Positions 17,008 through 25,160 of a DNA stretch of 64,000 nt are shown in pieces. Source of the stretch: Ruminococcus sp. (GTDB lineage Bacteria; Bacillota; Clostridia; Oscillospirales; Ruminococcaceae); NCBI GenBank assembly GCA_021200415.1, contig JAJQGO010000030.1, positions 17,630 through 81,629 on the forward strand. The letters are read 5' to 3'. Below the pieces are notes generated by a model, which ran no database searches, had not been told where the DNA came from, and saw only the letters and a program-made list of their open reading frames with translations. How positions within the stretch are numbered: the first letter of the stretch is position 1; every line of letters begins with the position of its first letter. The position numbers and the translations under genes were made by a program.

Positions 17008-17545
17008 CCTTTAAACGACTCCTTTCAGCAGAGCTTTTATGTTCAGCCTCCCCACCGAGATGAGGAAGCAGAATATGCATAATCAAGCCGGTAAAAGCTC
17101 CGGCAATGATTCCTGCGATTACCAATACAGGCAGATAGGATACAGTGTAAATGCTTCCTGCAAACACCGAAGCAGCCATGAGCTGCCCGACATTGTGGAA
17201 AACACCGCCTGTAACCGAAACTGCGAGAATGCCTATATCATTATTTCTTCTGCGGAACAGCATAAGACAGAGCCACATTGCGATTACGGAGAGAATACCT
17301 CCGCTGACTGACATGAAAAATGCCGAGGCTCCGCGTGTCGCGAACACAAAGCAGCTTTTCAGGACTGCTCCCGCAAGAGCTGATTTGAATCCCATAAACA
17401 TGAGAATATACATTATTACAATGCTGGAAAGCCCCGGCTTTACTCCCAGCGGAAGAGGCAGGGGAATAAGTCCCTCAAGGAACTGCAATGCCGAAGCCAG
17501 CGCCAGCAGGATTCCCATTTTGGCAATATAAAGCGATTTTTTCAT
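16976..17545 (-). CDS. Gx transporter family membrane protein
   Basis: A 189-aa membrane protein with about five to six helices (KMGILLALASALQFLEGLIP, GLSSIVIMYILMFMGF, ILSVIAMWLCLML, PVLVIAGIIAGAFTGLIMHILLP) and a charged C-terminal tail. It matches the family once called heptaprenyl diphosphate synthase component I, now Gx transporter, related to ECF-type substrate-binding components. In Clostridia it often precedes rnf with a NusG-domain-II protein and ApbE, which suggests a role in flavin supply or Rnf maturation; that is inference. The gap to the upstream gene is 3 bp. Confidence 0.85.
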   Translation of the reverse strand: MKKSLYIAKMGILLALASALQFLEGLIPLPLPLGVKPGLSSIVIMYILMFMGFKSALAGAVLKSCFVFATRGASAFFMSVSGGILSVIAMWLCLMLFRRRNNDIGILAVSVTGGVFHNVGQLMAASVFAGSIYTVSYLPVLVIAGIIAGAFTGLIMHILLPHLGGEAEHKSSAERSRLKDEEKTKGTKA

Positions 17546-17548
17546 AAG

Positions 17549-17932
17549 CTACCCCACCGTTACATCGGCAGTGTCGGATTTGTCAGAGCCGCTTTCCACG
17601 GTAATGACAATTTTTTCGGGAACGCAGATTATGCTTTGCCCCGCATATCCGATATAGCCTGTTTCCTCGCAAATTTTATCGGGACAGACGGCCTCCCTGA
17701 CTCTTATTTTTCCGTCCGCAATTTCAAATACCGTTTCTCCGCAGTCCTCAAGGGTGAACACTCCCGATTCGCTGAGATTCACTCTGCAGACGATATCGCC
17801 GTATTGTATAACAGCTGTTTTTCCGCCGCTCCCGAGGAAACGCGGGAGAATAATTCCCAGAGCCGCAGCAGCAGTTATTGCCAGTATAATCAGAAGCTCA
17901 CGCCGTCTTATGAAATGAAATTTTTCTCTCAT
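17549..17932 (-). CDS. NusG domain II-containing membrane-anchored protein
   Basis: This 127-aa protein has a short basic N terminus, one membrane helix (LLIILAITAAAALGIILPRFL) and an extracytoplasmic domain like NusG domain II, with the conserved Cys pair in REAVCPDKICEETGYIGYAGQSIICVPEKIVI. This is not the transcription factor NusG; the domain occurs alone beside rnf and apbE in many Clostridia and its role is unknown. Its ATG overlaps the apbE stop as ATGA. Confidence 0.88.
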   Translation of the reverse strand: MREKFHFIRRRELLIILAITAAAALGIILPRFLGSGGKTAVIQYGDIVCRVNLSESGVFTLEDCGETVFEIADGKIRVREAVCPDKICEETGYIGYAGQSIICVPEKIVITVESGSDKSDTADVTVG

Positions 17933-18921
17933 TCATTGTCAGCCTCCTTTATGGTGTAGGAGGAATCCTCATTCAGCTCAAAATCTATTCCGCCGCTCAG
18001 GTATATTTCCCTGTTTTCGGTTACGGCAACAATTTTCAGCGTTTCGTCATCGAGATATTCGCCGAGCCGAGCCGTACCTCCCAGATAAATCAGCGTAGAC
18101 AGAAAATCGGATTTTATTCCGCTGTCGCAGATTACCGTTACGGAGGTCAGGTCGGTTTCTGAGGGACGCCCCGTGTTCAGGTCGAATATATGGGAATAAC
18201 GGCAGCCGTCAGCCTCAAAGTATCTCTCATAGCCGCCGGAGGTTGAGAGAAAGCACGCTTCGGTTCTGATTGTACCGAGAGTACCGTCGCCCTCGGGATC
18301 TCTCAGGGAAACGATAAACGGTTCTCCGTCAGGCTTTTCGCCGTTCAGCAGAATAGAGGAATTTGCGGAAACAATATAGTAGCTGTCGGAATCAAGCTCC
18401 TCATAAATTTTGTCCATTGCGTAGCCCTTTGCGACACTCCCCAGATCTATGCTGCCGTTTTCGTCGGCAAAGCTCATGGTTTCGAGGGAAAACGATGCTT
18501 TCCTGAAGCTGTCGAGAGCAGCTTCAATTTCCTCATCGGACGGAACTGTGGGATTTTCGGAATTGATATTCCAGCAGTCGGTAATGCTTCCCCCGAATAT
18601 GCTTACATCGCTGCCGTACAGCTCCGAAAGCTCGCAGGCGGAAATAATTATATTTTCCGTGTCCTCAGAAATATCGCAGCTCATGCGGTTATTTATGGCA
18701 TATATATCGCTTTCCTCGGAATACCTGTCAAAAAGCGAATCAAGGCGGTACAGGATTTCTTCAGCCATCTCTGCGTCCTGAGAGCTGCCCTTGAAGCTTA
18801 CGGCCGTATCCATTGCGAAAACAGTTTTTTCCACAGTCTCATCGGACTGCGACCCGACTGAGCATGACGCTGAAAATGCCGCAGAAGCAAGCAATGCTGC
18901 CATTATTATTTTTTTTCGCAT
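17929..18921 (-). CDS. apbE: FAD:protein FMN transferase (ApbE), lipoprotein
   Basis: ApbE transfers FMN from FAD to Thr in S/TGATxS/T motifs, here RnfG and RnfD of the same operon. The start at 18921 (330 aa, AGAAAGGAAA site) gives a lipoprotein signal ending in FSASC; the longer ORF reads into the repeat at 19046. Motifs: VFAMDTAVSF, DLGSVAKGYAMDKI, STSGGYERYF, RYSHIFDLNTGRPSE and the Mg site Asp in SGIKSDFLSTLIYLGG. It acts outside the membrane. It is the first gene of a nine-gene operon with a promoter at 19123-19151. Confidence 0.95.
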   Translation of the reverse strand: MRKKIIMAALLASAAFSASCSVGSQSDETVEKTVFAMDTAVSFKGSSQDAEMAEEILYRLDSLFDRYSEESDIYAINNRMSCDISEDTENIIISACELSELYGSDVSIFGGSITDCWNINSENPTVPSDEEIEAALDSFRKASFSLETMSFADENGSIDLGSVAKGYAMDKIYEELDSDSYYIVSANSSILLNGEKPDGEPFIVSLRDPEGDGTLGTIRTEACFLSTSGGYERYFEADGCRYSHIFDLNTGRPSETDLTSVTVICDSGIKSDFLSTLIYLGGTARLGEYLDDETLKIVAVTENREIYLSGGIDFELNEDSSYTIKEADNE

Positions 18922-19045
18922 AGAAATTTCCTTTCTGACGCAAAATAAAAAATGCCGCAGGAAGCGGCAGATAAATCCTCCATTTAAAATGCCACCATTG
19001 GCAAAATTCAAATGTGCAGATGCTTTTCGCAAAAAAGCTATGATA

Positions 19046-19116
19046 GGTAACACCGCACAAAGCACGCCTGACGGCTTTGCCACGCATCTGCACGACAATC
19101 TTCGTGCGGTGCTACC
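19046..19116 (-). repeat. Short (71 bp) palindromic repeat in the apbE-rnf leader
   Basis: GGTAACACCGCACAAAG ... CTTCGTGCGGTGCTACC: 17-bp arms with two mismatches that become G-U pairs in the minus-strand RNA. Inside, GCACGA/TCGTGC can form a second hairpin on that RNA. It begins about where the promoter at 19123-19151 would start transcription, so the entire element would be at the 5' end of the apbE-rnf mRNA. Confidence 0.85.
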
Positions 19117-19122
19117 TACTAT

Positions 19123-19151
19123 ATTTTATCATTATTCATCACAAAAGTCAA
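19123..19151 (-). promoter_or_regulatory. Sigma-A promoter of the apbE-rnf operon
   Basis: Minus strand TTGACT (19151-19146), 17 bp, TAAAAT (19128-19123). The predicted start falls at the edge of the palindromic repeat, giving a leader of about 195 nt before apbE. Confidence 0.7.
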
Positions 19152-19187
19152 GGCGGCTCCGTGTAAAATTTATGGAAACCGCCTTAA

Positions 19188-19898
19188 TCAGCATTCAACA
19201 TATTTCTCTTTAATTTGTGAAACATCAACATAGTTTTTCGTGAAATCATCTTTATCCACGTAAACTCTCAATGTTTCACCGTCGAGCATGGGTGTCGGGT
19301 CGAACGTAAGCAATTCGCTTTTGAAGCTGTAAATTTTTCCATCGTTGGGATTTCTGTAGTTGCAGCGTATAATATAGGTCGGCTTGCCGTTCACCCTGAC
19401 ATTTGACGTGTCAATGCAGTCAATTTCAGCCTCAATGAAGCAGCCGCCCTCAACGAGGCGTTTACTCAGATTTTTTCTTCTGCGTCTGCACATGAGAATA
19501 ATCAAGCCGATTATCACAAGCACAAAACCGATGCCTTCAAAAATTCCGCCGAAAAGAAAATTGAAGTATGCCGAATGAGCCTCAGTCGGATTATCGGGAT
19601 TTATTAAAACCTTCCTCTCGTCGCCGACATTCATTGACGAGGAGTAGGAATCCAGCGGTATATTGCCGTAGGATTCTCCGTTATATTCGAAGCTGACATA
19701 CACGTCTGATTCTGTTTCGCCGTCAAGGTCAGTATAACGCTCAATTCCGGTTATGACAGCCGTAACCTTTGCGTATTCCTTATTCTGCACAGCAGATGTA
19801 CAGATCATGGCAGCGATGCCCAGCAAAAAAATTACAAGTCCGAATACGGCTAAAAAGATGCCGATAAATGATATAGGGTCAAAGGAACGCTTTTTCAT
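19188..19898 (-). CDS. DUF3592 domain membrane protein
   Basis: Start is ATG 19898 (236 aa; GGGAG site); the listed ORF is longer without support. Helix 1 (FIGIFLAVFGLVIFLLGIAAMIC) is followed by an external beta domain with the DUF3592 pattern (AVITGIERYTDLDGETESDVYVSFEYNGESYGNIPLD ... GDERKVLINPDNPTEA). Helix 2 (GGIFEGIGFVLVIIGLIILMC) is followed by RRRRK and a C-terminal cytoplasmic domain of similar beta character (EAEIDCIDTSNVRVNGKPTYIIRCNY). The function of this family is unknown. It stands alone between apbE and glgB. Confidence 0.82.
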   Translation of the reverse strand: MKKRSFDPISFIGIFLAVFGLVIFLLGIAAMICTSAVQNKEYAKVTAVITGIERYTDLDGETESDVYVSFEYNGESYGNIPLDSYSSSMNVGDERKVLINPDNPTEAHSAYFNFLFGGIFEGIGFVLVIIGLIILMCRRRRKNLSKRLVEGGCFIEAEIDCIDTSNVRVNGKPTYIIRCNYRNPNDGKIYSFKSELLTFDPTPMLDGETLRVYVDKDDFTKNYVDVSQIKEKYVEC

Positions 19899-19953
19899 TT
19901 CAACATTCTCCCTTTCTAAGGTGATTATATCATTTATAAAGGGAGTTGTCAAG

Positions 19954-21771
19954 CTATTTCTTTTTTACAGAAAACATAAGTCCGTTCAGGGGCTGTAAAT
20001 CCACGGTAAGGGAGCTTCCGGAGTGCCGGAATCTTGTTCTGCCGGCAGGAGTCGAGCCGCTGTATTCGGTGCTGTCCGAATCAAGAAGCAGCTTTATTTT
20101 AACGTTTTCTTCAAGTGTCAGGGAATAATTTTTCTGCTCAATTCCCGAAAAATTAAATATACCGATTACATCGCCGTCACTGCTTTTGCGTCTTATGGCG
20201 TAAATGCATCTGTCGTGTGAGCTGCAGTCCTCCCAGCGGAAATTCAGCGGGTCGTAATCATAGTGAAGCGCCGTCTGCTTCAGGTAGATGTGATTAAGCT
20301 CCTTGATATATCTGTGGAAGGAATCATGTATGGGATATTTCAGAATATCCCAGTCCTGCTGACGCTTTTCGTGCCATTCACGAAGCTGTGCAAACTCATT
20401 TCCCATAAAGTTCAGCTTTTTCCCCGGATGCATAATCATGTACATATACAATGCCCGTGCCTGTGGAAATTTCCTGTCGTAATCGCCGTTCATTTTCTGC
20501 GCTATGGACGCCTTTCCGTGAACAACCTCATCATGTGAAAGGGGGAGGATAAAATTCTCGCTGTAAAAATACAGCATGGAGAACGTCAGCTTATCATAAT
20601 CGCTGCCTCTGAAAAGGGGATCGGTCTGGAAATATTCCAATGTGTCGTGCATCCAGCCCAGATCCCACTTGCAGTCGAAGCCAAGACCTCCTGCGTAAAC
20701 AGGCTTTGTAACTCCCGCATATGAGGATGAATCCTCCGCCGCAAGGATAGCCATAGGGTGACGTTCTTTAAGTCCGCTGTTCATATTTTTCAGAAATTCT
20801 ATAGCGGAACGGTTCTCGCCGCGCTGCTCGTTGCCCTGCCAGTATATCATGTTGCGGATAGCGTCCATGCGAAGCCCGTCAAAGTGGTATTTTTCCAGCC
20901 AATAGTTTGCCGCGGACTGAATAAAGCTTCTGACCTCGCCCTTTGAGTGCATGAAATTACGGCTGCCCCATTCGTTGTAGCCAATATCGTCATGTGGATA
21001 TTCATAGAGGTGCGTTCCGTCATATTCCGTAAGCGCATAGTGGTCAACGGCAAAGTGAACGGGAACAAAATCCGCAATTACGCCGATTCCCTTTCTGTGG
21101 CACTTGTCCACAAGCTCCATAAGCTCCCATGCCGTACCGTAGCGTGAAGTGGGAGCGAAAAACCCCGTGTTCTGATACCCCCATGATTCGTCGCAGGGAT
21201 GCTCGCTTACAGGCATAAGCTCGATATAGTTATAGCCGTATCCGAGAGCGTATTCCGTCAGCATATCGGCAATTTCGGAATATGAATACCAGCCCTCCTT
21301 TGCCCGTTCGTCCGCACCCTCAGATAAATCGGCAGGCTTTTTTCTCCACGAGCCTAAATGCACCTCGTAAATATTCATGGGGCTTATGCGGAAATCACGT
21401 CTGCTTTTCATCCATTCCTCATCGCGGAATTTGTAGCTTTCAAGATCACGCACAATAGAACAGGTGCCGGGGCGAACCTCCATGCCGAAGCCGTAGGGAT
21501 CGCAGTGATCAATGAAGCCACCCTTTCTGTCGTAGATTCTAAATTTATAGCGCATACCCTCCTTTGCCTGAGGGCAGAATATTTCATAAAAGCTGCCGTC
21601 GGCAATTTTTTTCATGGGAATATCCTCCCATTGACTGAAATCGCCTATCAGAGATACCTTCAGAGCGTTGGGAGCATAGGTGCGGAAGGTTGTTCCGTCT
21701 TTTGCAAGGTGTGCACCGAGATATTCGTAGACATCGAAAGCTCTTCCCGTATAAAAACCATAAATATCCAT
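19954..21771 (-). CDS. glgB: 1,4-alpha-glucan (glycogen) branching enzyme
   Basis: GlgB makes alpha-1,6 branches in glycogen. The start at 21771 (605 aa, GGAGGGA site) replaces the longer ORF. An N-terminal CBM48 (GAHLAKDGTTFRTYAPNALKVSLIGDF) precedes the GH13 barrel: ADFVPVHFAVD, the nucleophile Asp in FDGLRMDAI, the acid Glu in AILAAEDSS, the third Asp in PLSHDEVVHGK and a C-terminal beta domain. Length is a little below the E. coli type because the extra N-terminal module is absent. It lies apart from malQ-glgP (43-47 kb) on the other strand. Confidence 0.96.
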   Translation of the reverse strand: MDIYGFYTGRAFDVYEYLGAHLAKDGTTFRTYAPNALKVSLIGDFSQWEDIPMKKIADGSFYEIFCPQAKEGMRYKFRIYDRKGGFIDHCDPYGFGMEVRPGTCSIVRDLESYKFRDEEWMKSRRDFRISPMNIYEVHLGSWRKKPADLSEGADERAKEGWYSYSEIADMLTEYALGYGYNYIELMPVSEHPCDESWGYQNTGFFAPTSRYGTAWELMELVDKCHRKGIGVIADFVPVHFAVDHYALTEYDGTHLYEYPHDDIGYNEWGSRNFMHSKGEVRSFIQSAANYWLEKYHFDGLRMDAIRNMIYWQGNEQRGENRSAIEFLKNMNSGLKERHPMAILAAEDSSSYAGVTKPVYAGGLGFDCKWDLGWMHDTLEYFQTDPLFRGSDYDKLTFSMLYFYSENFILPLSHDEVVHGKASIAQKMNGDYDRKFPQARALYMYMIMHPGKKLNFMGNEFAQLREWHEKRQQDWDILKYPIHDSFHRYIKELNHIYLKQTALHYDYDPLNFRWEDCSSHDRCIYAIRRKSSDGDVIGIFNFSGIEQKNYSLTLEENVKIKLLLDSDSTEYSGSTPAGRTRFRHSGSSLTVDLQPLNGLMFSVKKK

Positions 21772-21969
21772 TTTCAAATCCCTCCGGATAATTGACATCT
21801 TAAATAAAATCATGTTATAATTAAAGAGTATTCACAAAAGCCGCTTTGCGCGCTTTCAGACATCAATTACATTATAGACAGCCGTCGTATATATTTCAAT
21901 AATCACTTTTAAACAACAGTCAAATATGCGACGATAATCAAAAATTATATATTAAAGGGATGTTTCTAT

Positions 21970-22518
21970 ATGGACATGAGAATCGAACGTACCAAAAAAA
22001 ATGTTATAAACGCTTTCCTCCAGCTGCGCTCCGGCAAGCCTCTGGAAAAAATAACTGTAAAGGAGCTTTCAGCTCTTGCGGAAATCAACAAGGCAACCTT
22101 CTATCTTCATTATCATGACGTCTACGACCTTTCGGAGCAGCTTGAAAATGAAGTCGTCTTTTCAACGCTTCACAGCATAGAGCATCCGGAGCTTATTTTC
22201 AGTGATACAAAACGCTTCACTCGGGAGCTTGCCGAAGGCTTTCTTGCCAATGAGCAGCTTATAAATATTCTGTTCGAGGGCAGCCGAAGCAGCTGCTTTG
22301 TTACGCTTTTTGAAAAGGAGCTGAAGAATCTTATTATTAAGGTTCACCCCGAATATGAGGAAACGCTCGAAAAAAATGCCGCAATAACCTATCTGATTTA
22401 CGGCGGATATTATACATATTTTAAATATGGCAAGTACGACAAGGAAGCTGTCTTTAACCTTATTGAAAATATGTCTGACGCAATAGTCAAGCTTTATGAA
22501 TTGGAGAAAGGAAAATGA
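21970..22518 (+). CDS. TetR/AcrR-family transcriptional regulator
   Basis: A 182-aa protein whose N-terminal 60 residues are a TetR DNA-binding domain: RTKKNVINAFLQLRSGKPLEKITVKELSALAEINKATFYLHYHDVYDLSEQL, with recognition helix NKATFYLHY. The C-terminal part is a variable ligand/dimer domain of the short Firmicutes type. The start follows AAAGGGATG. It overlaps the patatin gene by four bases (ATGA), so the two are co-translated; the regulator probably controls its own operon. Confidence 0.92.
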   Translation: MDMRIERTKKNVINAFLQLRSGKPLEKITVKELSALAEINKATFYLHYHDVYDLSEQLENEVVFSTLHSIEHPELIFSDTKRFTRELAEGFLANEQLINILFEGSRSSCFVTLFEKELKNLIIKVHPEYEETLEKNAAITYLIYGGYYTYFKYGKYDKEAVFNLIENMSDAIVKLYELEKGK

Positions 22519-23369
22519 AGCATATGAAAACAGGATTGGTTCTTGAGGGCGGAGCAATGAGAGGAATTTGCACCTCCGGCGTTCTGGACGTTTTTCTGGA
22601 CTGGGGAATCAGATTTGACGGAGTTATAGGCGTTTCGGCAGGAGCAATTCACGGCGCAACCTATGTTGCGGAGCAGAACGGCAGAAATATACGGTATTAT
22701 AAAAACTACCGCAGGGACAGGCATTTTATGAGCATTTATTCTCTCGTCACCACGGGAGATGTTGTCGGCAGGGATTTTTGCTATCGGGAAATCCCCGACA
22801 GGCTCGACCCCTTTGATTATGAGGTGTTTAAAAGCTCCCCGACTGATTTCTACGTTGTCTGCACGGACGTGGAAAAGGGAACGCCTGTATATGTGCTTAT
22901 CAGTGACCTCAAGCCGCAGATGGAATATCTGCGTGCGTCGGCGTCAATGCCGTTGGTTACGAAAATTGTGGAGGCAGGAGGCAGAAAGCTGCTTGACGGC
23001 GGCATAACGGACAGCATACCTCTCCGTGCGGCGCAGAAGCTTGGCTACGATAAAATAGTTGTGGTTGAAACACGTGAGGAGGGCTATGTGAAATCCGCCG
23101 AGGGAAGTATTATAACCGACCGCTTTTACAGAAATTACCCGAGATTTGCCCATGCCATGCGAATGCGGCATATTATGTACAACGAGCAGAAGCGCTATGT
23201 TGCTGAGCTTGAAAAAAGCGGTGAAATTCAGGTTATCAGACCCTCCCGCTATGTTGACATCGGACGCATGGAGAGAAGCGTCGAAAAAATCGAAGAAATG
23301 TACCTCCTTGGCAGATATGACGCTGAAAATAAAATGCGTGATATTGAAAAATTTGTCAGCGGAGAGTAA
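22515..23369 (+). CDS. Patatin-like phospholipase
   Basis: A 284-aa patatin family hydrolase with the full set of motifs: oxyanion loop LEGGAMRGICTSG, nucleophile Ser in GVSAGA, and the catalytic Asp in LLDGGITDSIPL. No signal peptide is present, so it should be a cytoplasmic or membrane-peripheral acyl hydrolase of the RssA/YjjU-like bacterial group. It is translationally coupled to the upstream TetR regulator and ends at a strong terminator. Substrate unknown. Confidence 0.92.
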   Translation: MKHMKTGLVLEGGAMRGICTSGVLDVFLDWGIRFDGVIGVSAGAIHGATYVAEQNGRNIRYYKNYRRDRHFMSIYSLVTTGDVVGRDFCYREIPDRLDPFDYEVFKSSPTDFYVVCTDVEKGTPVYVLISDLKPQMEYLRASASMPLVTKIVEAGGRKLLDGGITDSIPLRAAQKLGYDKIVVVETREEGYVKSAEGSIITDRFYRNYPRFAHAMRMRHIMYNEQKRYVAELEKSGEIQVIRPSRYVDIGRMERSVEKIEEMYLLGRYDAENKMRDIEKFVSGE

Positions 23370-23377
23370 AGGCAATC

Positions 23378-23406
23378 CCCGTGAAGTTCCGGCTTCACGG
23401 GTTTTT
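23378..23406 (+). terminator. Rho-independent terminator of the TetR-patatin operon
   Basis: CCCGTGAAG (23378-23386) pairs with CTTCACGGG (23393-23401) and is followed by TTTTTATTA. Confidence 0.9.
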
Positions 23407-23412
23407 ATTATA

Positions 23413-23426
23413 GGCAACACCGTCCG
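23413..23426. repeat. Possible relic of the palindromic repeat left arm
   Basis: TTATTATAGGCAACACCG exactly matches the left junction of the long copy at 59833 (TTATTATAGGCAACACCG), but similarity ends after CCG. It may be a remnant or chance. Confidence 0.35.
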
Positions 23427-23513
23427 TTTTCGATTCCGCCAATGGGATTTTTTTGCATACTTGTACCCGAACGTGAATATAATCATACAAAGCAAAATTT
23501 CAAGGAGGTTACT

Positions 23514-25067
23514 ATGGATTTCAAAATAAACAGAGAAACTGTTTCGGCGGCGGAGTGCGTGTATGAGGGTATGCAGGAACAGGGGATTGAGCTTGATTAC
23601 ATTCTGCCCGACTACTATCCGGATATTTTCAAGCTGGTGCGCTGCGAGGTGTGCCCGATTATTATTGATTACGCGGTAAGCGGCGACAAGCTTTCCTATG
23701 AGCTGAGATGCGATATTAAAATTCTTTATTGCAGCGAAACGGGTTCGGTTTTGCAGTGCGTGAGTCAGCGTCAGAGCTTTACCAAAGCCGTTGATTTGGG
23801 ACGCTTCTGCGAAAACCCTGCCGTAAAGCTGATTCCGAAAACGGATCATGTGAATTATCGTGCGGTGAACAAGCGCAGACTCGACCTGAGAGGGGCTGTT
23901 TCCGTGAAAATCAAGGTGGAGTGCGAGAAAAATCAGGAGGTTATCTGCGATGCCTTCGGACTTAACGTACAGGTGAAAAAAACTCCCGTGCGTTTTTCGG
24001 CAAAGAAGCTTACAGCCGAAAAAACGCTTCAGCTTACCGAGGATATGGAAATTCCTGAAACACAGCCGACTGTGCTGAACATAGTCAGCTGCCGCTGCAA
24101 AGCGTCCGAGTGCGAGAAAAAGATGATTTCAGGAAAGCTTCTTGTCAAGGGAGAAGCCGATGTCAGGCTGCTGTATTCCTGTGAAAAGGACGGGGGAGGC
24201 GGACTTGAGCCGCTGTCATTTTCCGTGCCGTACAGTCAGATTATTGATATGGACGGCGTTGATGAAAGCTTTGACTGCGCTGCTTCGGCGGAGGTGGTTA
24301 GCTGTGATGCAGCTGTTTCCGCAGACAGAAACGGCGACAATCGTCTTATTAAATGTGAGCTTGAGCTTAGAATATCATGCCGTGCGGTTAAAACAGCGTC
24401 TATAATGTTGGGAACAGACGCCTATTCAACGGTTCATCCCTGTGAGGCAGCTTATACAGATATAAAGGTTGAACAGATTCCCGTAACATATATGCAGAAT
24501 TTCAGGCACAGCGCAAAAATATGCGAGGGTGAGAATATGCCCATGACGGTCTACAGTATGTGGTGTACTCCGAAAAATATAAACACACATATCTCCGACG
24601 ACGGAAAAACCTTGATTATAAGCGGAATGCTGACCTATACAATGGCGGCTAAGGATTCCACGGGAATGATAATTATGCCCGATAAGGAGGAGGCGTTTGA
24701 GGAGTCCGTGGAGATTGACGATCTCCCTGTAGGGGCGTTTGTAACTGCCGATATAAACGCTGCGGGAGTATCCTACAATATCGCGGCTGATAATATCCTT
24801 ACGGCAAAAGCCGATATAACGGCGAAAATTTCGGTTTACAGCTCCTCCTCCGTAAGAACTCTTTCCGACATCGTAATTGACGACAGCGTGAAGAAGGAGC
24901 GTGACGGCGATTACGCCATAAAGCTGTATTACGGCGTTGAAAACGAGGAGGTGTGGGACATCGCGAAACGCTACAGCACCTGTGTTTCCGCAATTATGGA
25001 GGAAAACGAGCTTTCGGGAGAAAAACTTGATACCTGCGGAATGCTGCTGATTCCCATTGTAAATTGA
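23514..25067 (+). CDS. sipL: SipL-like spore morphogenesis protein (DUF3794 repeats plus LysM)
   Basis: The start is ATG 23514 behind AAGGAGG (517 aa); the track ORF begins upstream in non-coding DNA. The protein has repeated SPOCS/DUF3794 domains (around residues 10-130, 155-290 and 310-450) and a C-terminal LysM motif (KLYYGVENEEVWDIAKRYSTCVSAIMEENELSGEKLDTCGMLLIP). SipL of Clostridioides difficile has this design and binds SpoIVA through LysM to build the coat on the forespore; here spoIVA is the next gene. No signal peptide, fitting a mother-cell cytoplasmic role. The gene name is inferred from architecture plus context. Confidence 0.88.
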   Translation: MDFKINRETVSAAECVYEGMQEQGIELDYILPDYYPDIFKLVRCEVCPIIIDYAVSGDKLSYELRCDIKILYCSETGSVLQCVSQRQSFTKAVDLGRFCENPAVKLIPKTDHVNYRAVNKRRLDLRGAVSVKIKVECEKNQEVICDAFGLNVQVKKTPVRFSAKKLTAEKTLQLTEDMEIPETQPTVLNIVSCRCKASECEKKMISGKLLVKGEADVRLLYSCEKDGGGGLEPLSFSVPYSQIIDMDGVDESFDCAASAEVVSCDAAVSADRNGDNRLIKCELELRISCRAVKTASIMLGTDAYSTVHPCEAAYTDIKVEQIPVTYMQNFRHSAKICEGENMPMTVYSMWCTPKNINTHISDDGKTLIISGMLTYTMAAKDSTGMIIMPDKEEAFEESVEIDDLPVGAFVTADINAAGVSYNIAADNILTAKADITAKISVYSSSSVRTLSDIVIDDSVKKERDGDYAIKLYYGVENEEVWDIAKRYSTCVSAIMEENELSGEKLDTCGMLLIPIVN

Positions 25068-25160
25068 CGTAGACGTATAAATACAACAATTTAAATTTTA
25101 AGGGCAGCGCCTTAGGAGAATAATGTGCGTATGCGCCCTGAAATTCACAAGGAGAAATAT

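Noticed and set aside
19046-19116. Leader repeat considered as a c-di-GMP-I type riboswitch because of GGCAAAGCC
   Set aside because: Only that short block matches; the rest of the aptamer core and tetraloop receptor are missing, and the sequence is shared with intergenic repeats.
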